Source: Euleptes europaea (Eukaryota; Chordata; Lepidosauria; Squamata; Sphaerodactylidae). From it: a DNA stretch of 64,000 nt. Location of the stretch: positions 34,180,882-34,244,881 of the forward strand of contig NC_079323.1 of NCBI RefSeq assembly GCF_029931775.1. The letters run 5' to 3'. Under the pieces are notes generated by a model. The model searched no databases. It was given only the letters and a program-made list of their open reading frames with translations, and had not been told where the DNA came from. Positions within the stretch are counted from its first letter, which is position 1. Every line of letters begins with the position of its first letter. Shown here one piece after another: positions 56,801 to 64,000 of the stretch. The position numbers were made by a program, and so were the translations under genes.

Positions 56801-59800
56801 ACATGGCTAGGATATGCAATAGTTGCATCAAGAGAGTGAGGACATTAAGAAACAGTTCTATTGTTTTACCTTACATGCATGTGGCTTTACACCTGTATGT
56901 TTCAGCATATGAATTCTCAGAGAATAGAGTTTAGGCAAGCTTCTTCCACATATATCACATATAAACTCCCGTTTAGTTCGGCCCTTTGCAGCTGCGCCGC
57001 TCTCTTCAATACTGGCCGTTGCAACCGTCACTTCATTTTTCCGGGTATGACGAACAAGGTGGGCTCGTAACGAGGCGCCATACTGGAACTCTTTTTTGCA
57101 TAGCTAGGACAACAAAAATGTGCATTGATTTCTCACAGAAAAGGCTGTTGCGATCTCAGCACAAAGTCAAGGACCAACATGCATACCACGTTTTTGTAAA
57201 TGCAGGAGTTATCTCCAGGTCTGCAAACCCTATGGATGCAAAGGTGAGATTCTGATAGACCAGTGAAATCTGGAATTCTAAAAGACTGTTCAGACTCAGA
57301 CTAGAGTGTATCAATTCACACGCAGTACGCAAAAGCTACATTTCCCATGTAATACTCCAAGACTGGGTGACGATATAACTATAAAATCATCAAGATGAAG
57401 GACTGCAACAAAGTTTCAGTGTTTACTGTGGAATTGTTATTTTATTCTGAGAAGCAAACCTGGGAGAAGACTGAAACATTAAACATCAATTAGAGCAAGC
57501 ATCGCTAGGTTTGCTTGGCTAGCAATTAAAATTAGGCAGAGTTTTCTTAAGAACATACAATAGCCAACGAAATAGAGAATGAATATTGTTTGATTACACA
57601 GGTTGAATGCATGTTTATTTATTTATTCATCTTCCTAGTTTTAGTCTCTGTTATTTTAGGTTATTATCATGCATTCTAATTTTATTCACATTTAGTATTT
57701 GTTCGAATATTAATTAGCTATGCATTTTGATAATCTTACCATTTTTAACTATTTTAACTACTTAATTATTTTAATAGCAAATCCATTTGTATCTGTTTTG
57801 ATCCTGTACCTTTTAGCCATGCAAATTTGCTTTATTTGACGGTCTATGACTGCAAATAAACTATTGATTGACATCAATCAGATCATTGGAATAAGCACAG
57901 AATCAGAAGGCTTTCTAAAAAGAAAGCCAAGGCACCTAACCAAATAATACTTCAAGTGGTAATGCTAGGCTATAAGAAGAGTTGATTTTTATATGCCGAC
58001 TTTCTCTACCACTTAAGGCAGAATCAAACCGGCTTACAATCACCTTCCCTTCGCCTCCCACAACAGACACCCTGTGAGATAGATGGGGCTGAGAGAGCTC
58101 TTAACAGAATTGTGACTAGACCAAGGTCACCCAGCTGGCTTCATGTGGAGGAGTGGGGAAACGAACCTGGTTCACCAGATTAGCGTCTGCCGCTCATGTG
58201 GAGGAGTGGGGAATCAAACCTGGTTTTCCAGATCAGAGTCCACCGCTCCAGATAAACCTGACTCTTAAAAATAGTAATTATGTAGGGTTGGATACTACCA
58301 GCTTTTCTGCTGGAGAAAAATGATCTCTTTATCTCAAAAAAGGCTATGCCACAGATTGTGGGATCCATGAGCAAAGAGTGCCACGTGGGACAAGGCTGCA
58401 GTGAAGAAAGAAATCAGTTGAGATCACCCCCACCCATAGAAATACTGGCAGGACCTCAACCCATAGATTAACAGGGTAACAGAAGCATCTACTCAGATTA
58501 CATTTCAAGATCAACTCACTGGGCATTTATAATTTTTTGTCCTTTCATGTTTCAGTGTGTGCATTATAAGGGCATAACGTCTCTGGAAAATCATTCCACA
58601 CTCATTGCATTTGTGCTGTGCTTCTGCCTCACTGTGCTCCACGGGCTCTCTCTTGGGCTGCTTCATCTTTTTGCCTCTTTGCACCAGCTTCATGGCAACC
58701 TAGTTAGAAAATAAAAAGTGTTAGCTGCTAGTTAAAATGAATGTGGGCAGAACACCTGATGACAGAATCAGTGACGCTAAGAGAGTTATCAAAGAACTAT
58801 TTGCGTGACCAAAGGCATCACACGAGACCAAAGGGAAGACAACATACTAGCAAATTTCCAAGTATCTCTTATACCTGTTGGATGGCTGATTTGGTGGTTG
58901 GCTTCCTATTCTGTAGTTTTTTCTCAATGCCCTTGTGCAATTTGATGTAGCCACCTTCACTAACGGACCGTTGGCGAAGCTTGCTTTTGTAAGTGTCATC
59001 TTGACTGGAAACGGAGGTCTGTGACTCAGGCAGTGGAACGCTCTGCGTTTTACATGGCCTACCGCGTTTTCGCTTAAGTCCTTCCTGGGACTCTTCAGCA
59101 GCAGCATCTGCAGTTAATTCGCTGCTCGCGTTCTGCTCAGTGCTTGCATTTTTATCAGCCTCGCTTTCTGCTGGAGTGCTGATGACTTCTTGTTCTGTTG
59201 CTGAGGGCTCAGACTGCTCCACAGACGCACTCTGATCTGTGATGTCTTCCTCTGTCGGGGCTTTTACACTCTGATCTGTGATGTCTTCCTCTGTTGGGGC
59301 TTTTACACTCTGATCTGTGATGTCTTCCTCTGTTGGGGCTTTTACACTCTGATCTGTGGCGCCTTCCTCTGCTGGGGCTTTTACATTACTTTCAGCTGTT
59401 TCTGTATCAGTAGAATGCACCACATGCGTTGGAGGGTTATCCACAGGGGGTTCTGGTGAAGCTTGCAGGACAGCCTCTGACGCAGTCACCTCTTCCACTT
59501 CAGTGCTTGGGTATGCTCCATTCATGGTTGTGACTGCATCTTCTGTGGCTGAAGGCTGCTCAGTCCTGTCAGCAGGGTTCGCCCCGTTTTCAGCCTGCTC
59601 TAAAAGATTCTGAGCTACCTCAACTACCTGAACATCCCCTTTCTGGTACACTGTGATTTGTTTATCTTCCATTTGTTTGTGAACACTTTCACAGATTTCT
59701 AGGACTTCTGTCATGAAGAGATGTCGAGCCAGCACTGCTACTTCTGCCATGTTACAGAAATCAAAAGTCAACTCTGAGGTATAAGCGAATTCCAGTAAAG

Positions 59801-62800
59801 GCAGGAAGCTGGCCTTGCAAAACCCTGCACCAAATAAGAAGTAAGATGTCAGAAGAGTTTGCAGAGATAAACTCCCAGTTTAATTTAAAATGAATCAATG
59901 TTTTTACTAAATTGTGGAACTCCCTGCCCCAGGATGTGGTGATGGCTGCCAGCTCGGAGGGCTTTAAGAGGGGAGTGGACATATTCATGGAGGAGAGGGG
60001 TATTCATGGCTGTTAGTTAGAATGGATACTAGTCATGCAGCATACCTATTCTCTCTAGAATCAGAGGAGCATGCCTATTATTTTGGGTGCAGTGGAACAT
60101 AGGCAGGATGGCGCTGCTGCACTCGTCTTGTTAGTGGCTTCCTAGAGGCACCTGGTTGGACACTGTGTGAACAGACTGCTGGACTTGATGGGCCTTGGTC
60201 TGATCCAGCAGGGCCTTTCTTATGTTCTTATGTACTAGAAAATTACTGACTGCAGCAACAATTTTAAACTACCGTATTTTTCTGTCTATAAGACGCCCCA
60301 TGTATAAGACGCCCTCTATTTTTTAAACCCAAAATTAAGAAAAAATAGGGATCGTCTTATACATGGAGGCATGTTATAGGGCAAAAGAATCCTGTCACCC
60401 TGGCTGGCCAGCGTCTAGCTTTCAAACCGGGCGCTGCCCACCAAGCCCAACAGCTGACAGGCGGGGCGGTGGCGACCAGTTTGAACACCAGACAACAGCC
60501 AGCCAGGACCACCGGCCTCTTTCCCCACTCGCTCTCTTTCTCCGCCCATCAGCTGTTGGGCGGGGAAAGAGAGTGAGCGGACGAGTCCTGTCGCCCTAGC
60601 AGGCCAGCATCTGGTGTTCAAACTGGTCGCCGCCCACCCGGTTTGAACGCTGGACGCCGACTGGCCAGGGCTACAGGACTCTTTCCCCGCTCGCTCTCTT
60701 TCCCCACCCAACAGCTGACGGGTGGAGAAAGAGAGTGAGCGGGGAAAGAGGTGGCAACTGCCCGCTTCTGTGTATAAGACGACCCCCTAATTTTGGGGGT
60801 AAATTTTACAGAAAAAAGGGTCGTCTTATACACGGAAAAATACGGTATGTGCACAATGTCCTCAGAGTGTATTGCCTCAAACAAACAAGAAAAAAAGAAG
60901 AAGAGGGCTTAGAAAATGAAGGATGCTTGAAACCAGAGACTGTGTGTAGTGGTGGTGGCAACAACAGCCATAACTGTGTATACCCAATAGAAATCAGATT
61001 GCACTTGAAGCCTTCTCAAGCAGCACTTGCCTGTTTTGGCTTCTAGTGAAATGGAGACCTTTCCCTTCTTTGGGTAGCCTACACAAACAGGACTAGAGGT
61101 TTTTCACATGTTCGTAGTCTCATTAAGAGGCTTATGTGGCAACCAATCTTTGCTCTAAAGCAGGGGTCCCAAACATAAGGCCTGGGGGCCAGATCTGGCC
61201 CCTTGAGAGCTCTTATCTGGCCCACGAGCCAGCCATGGCAGCCACCCACCCACCCCATTCTTGATTTGGGCTGGGGAGCCCAGTGTGGTCTTGCCAGCTG
61301 AGGTAGCTCCTGATCTGGGCTTGCAAGCCATGGCCCGGCCTGACCAAATGACATTTATGTCATATCTGGCCCTCATAACAAATGGGTTCGACACCCCTGC
61401 TCTAAAGCAAAACATTGCAACACTTCATAAGAAATCATCTTTGTATTCTGTACAACTTTACTTTGTAAAATGTTAAAGCCAGAGTTTAGACAATTATCTA
61501 GATTTGGTTCAACAATAGCTGAAAAAGACACTAGATTCCATTCTCTTCAGACTAGTTTGTGCAGCTACCACTTGCTCAAAATAAGCAAACTACACAAGAA
61601 CTATAGCTATGGCAGCTGCCAAATCCATGACACGGTAACAGGCTCTCATCATAACAACTCGCATGAGTGAGGAACACTTATTCCCCAGACTGGTTGAAGC
61701 CTGTTCCAGCGCTAGGTAGAGTGTATATTCCTTCTGCTGTGACTCCAGGAGATTTCCACAGAATTCAGATCAAGCATGCAACAAGATAGCAACCTGTATC
61801 AATATAGTTTAATTATATTTTATTAATGGCCCTTCACCTGTACCCTCCATTCAGCAGAGTTTGAAGGCTCTCTCCTGCCTATGGAGGCCTCCTCCAACCT
61901 TAGTGGCTCTTCCACTGGAGGAAGTGAAGTCGGAGCAATGCTCCTTAGGCTGGAGGAAGGATTCAAACCTTGCTGAGTGGAGTGGCAGGATACAGGCCAG
62001 TAGAGGGAAGTTGTCCAAATAAAGCACATGCCTACTTGGAACTTGGCCAATGTAACCAGAGAGCATGACTACAAAAACCAAGCCAAACAGCCAACAATCT
62101 CAGTTCTGTTGGGGGACAAACACTCCCCAATCTTTCAAAAACACAGCAAGGAGTTGTCCACCATTTATATTTGATCAACCAAACTTTGGACACACAAGTT
62201 CAATAAACTGGTTTTCTTTATGGTTTTTGCCAGAACGATTTACCTGAAAGATCCACGACAGCTTCGTGACTGGAAAGAGCTCCCTTTTCGATAAAGAGTT
62301 CTCTGAAGTACTCGCTATTAGCTGCCAAAACAGATTTGTGTGCTTTGTATACTTCTCCTTCAATGAGCAAAGTAACATCACAAAATTGACTGGAAAGCCG
62401 CTGTTGGTTCAGCTGATTCAAGACTGACTGAGAATGCTTTGAAGAAGTCTGTTTCACAAGGCCTTTACTATCAACCTGGCATTAAAAAAAATATGCAACA
62501 AGCAGCATGTTAAACTTTCAACATATCTTTAAAAATGTTTCTAATAAACAGCTAGGAAAAAACGATTCTCTTCCAGAACCATGTTTTGCAGTCAGTATGG
62601 GTAATGGGTTAGTTTTAGCCAAAATGTTCTAGTCAGTGGGACAGAATATTCTTGTCTCCACAGTGCAGCCATGGATTTTCCAGAAATGCTGCTCCTGGGA
62701 GACAGGGGACCTTCAGGGGCAGAATGAGAGGCAAATCAGGGAGTCCGCAGCAGGAAGATAGGAGTCAGTGGAAATTAAAAGGTAAAGGTCCCCTGTGCAA

Positions 62801-63843
62801 GCACTGGGTCATTCCTGACCCATGGGGTGACGCCACATCCCGACGTTTACTAGGCAGACTTTGTTTACGGGGTGGTTTGCCATTGCCTTCCCCAGTCATC
62901 TTCCCTTTACCCCCAGCAAGCTGGGTACTCATTTTACCCACCTTGGAAGGATGGAAGGCTGAGTCAACCTTGAGCTGGCTACCTGAAACCCACTTCCGTT
63001 GGGATGGAACTCAGGTCGTGAGCAGAGCTTGGACTGCAATACTGCAGCTTACCACTCTGCGCCACGAGGATCCCTCAGTGGAAATTACCCCACTCCTTAT
63101 GTCAGTGGAAAATTTACTGGCAGTCTAGATCCCACCCACTGGATTTCAAATTTTGTTAGCCACTCTGAGGACAAAAATACAGCAAATAACAGTCGTGTTG
63201 TTTGTGCAATAAAACAAATTTATTTTGACTTATTTTAAATTTCTTTCTTTAAAGCACTGGTTCCCAACTGGGGGTCCGTGGACCCCCAGGGGTCCGCGAG
63301 AACTAAATTAAGGTCCACGAAACAAAGTTATAAACCCATAATAAATTAATATTTTCAGTTAAAAGTTCTCCATTATAAATATATATATATTCAAATATTA
63401 TTCTAAGTTTAATGTTTAACTAACAGTTATGATTAAAGTTTATTTTCAAATTCTCAGAATTTTTATTTTGAACCTTGGGGTCCCTGCACCGAACAAAAAA
63501 GTCCTAGTGGTCCCTGGTCAAAAAAAGGTTGGGAACCACTGCTTTAAAGGAATGAGATAAACATGTAAACTACCCTCCTGTACCAAGGTATATTAAATGC
63601 AACTTACAAATACAAGCTCATGTTTGGCTATTGGCTTCTTTTTTACAGGCTTTGGTGAAGCAGCTGGGAGCGAGGCAGAGTTGCTTAATTCGTCATCTGT
63701 TTCATTGCTATCTTCCTGCAATGCTGTGTCTAATCCAAGCTCTTCCAGCATTTCAGAAGGATCTGACAAGGATCTGGAACGATCTAATTTTTCTTGGCAC
63801 TTGCTACATTCTTTAATGTAATCTTTGACTTGCTTTAGAATAC
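47846..63843 (-). CDS. ZBTB11: ZBTB11, BTB/zinc-finger transcription factor (5' end off window)
   Basis: Ten minus-strand exons with GT-AG borders: 63608-63843, 62244-62475, 58875-59824, 58520-58699, 56870-57103, 55108-55252, 53495-53612, 52233-52391, 49326-49501 and 47846-48357 (stop TGA 47846-47848), about 980 codons. The first visible exon has KECSKCQ, the CxxC half of the integrase-like HHCC finger known in ZBTB11. The BTB domain spans the next two exons (FCDVTLLIEG, AHKSVLAANSEYFRELF, LEFAYTSELTF). An acidic linker with an AT-hook-like KRKRGRP follows. Twelve C2H2 fingers then run from CNECGMIF to CPVCNEAYIDARTLRKHMTK, and the tail ends IMQVVNYVLAQQQGQK ... VSDQD. All finger Cys/His pairs are present. 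Human ZBTB11 (1053 aa) is a nuclear regulator that represses TP53 and supports mitochondrial gene expression. The linker has a lineage-specific tandem repeat. Convergent with PCNP, as in human. Confidence 0.95.
48358..49325. other. ZBTB11 last intron, nothing recognised
   Basis: No gene or clear repeat; short poly-T and poly-G runs near 49100 and 49190. Confidence 0.4.
49862..49998 (+). mobile_element. Fragment of the 185-bp SINE-derived family
   Basis: catctccaattaaaaggatc, gtaggtgatgtgcaagacct, tcagagtagacaataatgac and ataaggcagcttcatcaggt match units of the array at 12.3-13.7 kb. A single headless copy, more diverged than the array. Confidence 0.85.
50358..51866 (+). mobile_element. hAT-type DNA element (1.5 kb) carrying a GC-rich minisatellite
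   Basis: The termini CCGTGTTGGCGAACCT and AGGTTCGCCATCACTG are inverted repeats with a few changes. An exact 8-bp target duplication gcttaggc flanks them (50350-50357, 51867-51874), the hAT hallmark. No transposase is encoded, so the element is non-autonomous. A segment near the left end (gcagcgcggagcagttcaaa) recurs near the right end (about 51672). The same family ends at position 158. Confidence 0.9.
50574..51180 (+). repeat. GC-rich minisatellite inside the hAT element
   Basis: About eight units of roughly 65-85 bp, each with ccctttgcagggcgcacgag gcggctgccgccctccagcc followed by a variable pyrimidine tract. Several weaker units (ccctttcctgggcgcgcaag) extend to about 51370. Long open frames on both strands (up to 429 codons) arise because the unit lacks stops; they are not genes. 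Confidence 0.9.
52392..53494. other. ZBTB11 intron, nothing recognised
   Basis: AT-rich. A short piece at about 52970-53025 (cagtcaatcaataaacctttaatggcat) resembles a LINE 3' end on the minus strand. Confidence 0.35.
53613..55107. other. ZBTB11 intron, nothing recognised
   Basis: No exon or classifiable repeat was found; the minus-strand open frame at 53859-54224 has no family resemblance. Confidence 0.35.
55253..56869. other. ZBTB11 intron, nothing recognised
   Basis: Possible dispersed-repeat pieces at 55960-56050 and 56260-56640 (moderately GC-rich, short open frames on both strands) could not be classified. Confidence 0.3.
57104..57960. other. ZBTB11 intron, nothing recognised
   Basis: AT-rich intron sequence with no recognised gene or repeat. 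Confidence 0.35.
57972..58255 (-). mobile_element. Sauria-type tRNA SINE with a duplicated head segment
   Basis: On the minus strand the A/B-box head (gagcggtggactctgatctgg...ggtttgattccccactcc) and body (tgggtgaccttggtctagtc, cacagggtgtctgttgtggg, gtagagaaagtcggcatataaa) are clear. The segment ctcatgtggaggagtggggaa...ccagatc is present twice (58141-58190 and 58193-58240), a short internal duplication of the B-box region. Confidence 0.88.
59229..59384 (-). repeat. ZBTB11: 39-bp in-frame coding repeat in ZBTB11
   Basis: Four tandem 39-bp units within the large ZBTB11 exon encode VKAPTEEDITDQS three times and VKAPAEEGATDQS once. The units are nearly identical at DNA level. They lie in the acidic linker between the BTB domain and the first zinc finger, and add 39 residues beyond a single copy. 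Confidence 0.95.
59905..60238 (+). mobile_element. CR1-type LINE 3' end
   Basis: The copy begins around actaaattgtggaactccctgcc and ends ggacttgatgggccttggtc tgatccagcagggcctttct tatgttcttatg, the characteristic CR1 3' end. It lies in the ZBTB11 intron that splits the BTB domain. Confidence 0.92.
60272..60845. mobile_element. MITE with TA target site and CCGTATTTTTC termini
   Basis: The ends CCGTATTTTTCTGTCTATAA and TTATACACGGAAAAATACGG are inverted repeats flanked by TA on both sides (60270-60271, 60846-60847). The interior is GC-rich with several inverted repeats around gctcgctctctttccccgcc and cagctgttgggcggggaaag. A TA target suggests the Tc1/mariner or a related superfamily; no transposase is present. 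Confidence 0.8.
61161..61399. mobile_element. Short non-autonomous hAT element
   Basis: The ends CAGGGGTCCCAAAC and GTTCGACACCCCTG are imperfect inverted repeats, and an exact 8-bp target duplication ctctaaag flanks them (61153-61160, 61400-61407). It is 239 bp long and contains gccagatctggcccc and tatctggccctcat. Confidence 0.92.
61846..61984. mobile_element. Imperfect palindromic repeat (MITE-like)
   Basis: ctccattcagcagagtttgaa at the left is answered by ttcaaaccttgctgagtggag at the right, and the interior (ggaggcctcctccaacctta / ccttaggctggaggaagg) is also self-complementary. No target duplication was identified. Confidence 0.55.
62778..63074 (-). mobile_element. Sauria-type tRNA SINE, near complete
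   Basis: On the minus strand: cctcgtggcgcagagtggta (box A region), gacctgagttccatcccaac (box B region), ggttgactcagccttccatc, taaaatgagtacccagcttg and a 3' end ggggacctttacctttt. An exact 13-bp target duplication tcagtggaaatta flanks it (62765-62777, 63075-63087). Confidence 0.93.
63255..63541. mobile_element. Short non-autonomous hAT element (MITE), copy 2
   Basis: Same family as 12351-12633 in reverse orientation: ends CACTGGTTCCCAACTG and GGTTGGGAACCACTG, with the exact 8-bp target duplication ctttaaag (63247-63254, 63542-63549). It is 287 bp long and sits about 65 bp from the first visible ZBTB11 exon. Confidence 0.93.
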
Positions 63844-64000
63844 CTAAGGAAAGACATTAAAAAAATCTTTTGAATTTTTGACTTCATTTACACAGTAAAG
63901 GATGGCTTTGCTCATGGGGTTTCTAGTATCTTAAACAGTAAAATAGGTGACCTAATGTGTCTTTCACGTAGGTGATTAGCATTCTAAAGAAAAACGTAAC

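Noticed and set aside
1-64000. CRISPR arrays, bacterial operons or prophage-like modules
   Set aside because: The spliced vertebrate genes and eukaryotic retroelements leave no room for them, and none was seen.

Overview
The window is vertebrate nuclear DNA, most likely from a squamate reptile (lizard or snake). Three things point there: vertebrate orthologues with ordinary GT-AG introns; a dense load of CR1/L2 LINEs, BovB (RTE) LINE 3' ends, Sauria-type tRNA SINEs and SINEs with a 5S rRNA head; and many short hAT elements. Species cannot be fixed from sequence alone. No searches were run; gene names rest on recognising the protein sequences and on splice sites read by eye.

Gene layout, left to right: the 5' part of SENP7 (minus; CpG-island first exon near 11.7 kb, a recognisable coding exon at 6702-6809, the rest off the left edge); FAM172B (plus; nearly all of the coding region in one exon, 16112-17137, with a likely tiny start exon at 15259); TXNL4B (minus; three exons, complete, 149 aa); TRMT10C (plus; complete in one coding exon, 25644-26948, sharing a divergent CpG promoter with TXNL4B); PCNP (plus; five exons, complete, 177 aa, CpG promoter with a perfect NRF1-type palindrome); and ZBTB11 (minus; ten exons visible, 47846-63843, its first exon or exons off the right edge). 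SENP7, FAM172B, TRMT10C, PCNP and ZBTB11 keep the order known from human 3q12.3. TXNL4B is the odd one out, because the human gene is on 16q22.

Roles: TRMT10C is the methyltransferase/RNase P subunit of mitochondrial tRNA processing; TXNL4B is a thioredoxin-fold splicing protein; PCNP is a PEST-rich nuclear protein; SENP7 is a SUMO-2/3 protease; ZBTB11 is a BTB/12-zinc-finger transcription factor; FAM172B looks like a pseudoenzyme paralogue of FAM172A (ARB2A). They do not form one pathway.

Between the genes the sequence is mostly repeat-derived. Notable items are: two solo LTRs with 5-bp target duplications (1122-1980, 29266-30541) and a third probable one split by a 1.5-kb hAT element that carries a GC-rich minisatellite; a tandem array of ~185-bp SINE-derived units (12.3-13.7 kb); fold-back copies of two unrelated repeat families, each flanked by 11-14 bp target duplications; a near-perfect inverted duplication downstream of PCNP whose second arm sits between 11-bp direct repeats; and a ~99% identical 186-bp partial copy of TRMT10C just downstream of that gene. 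The most interesting signals are the TXNL4B placement, loss of the FAM172B catalytic motifs, the fold-back insertions and the local TRMT10C copy.
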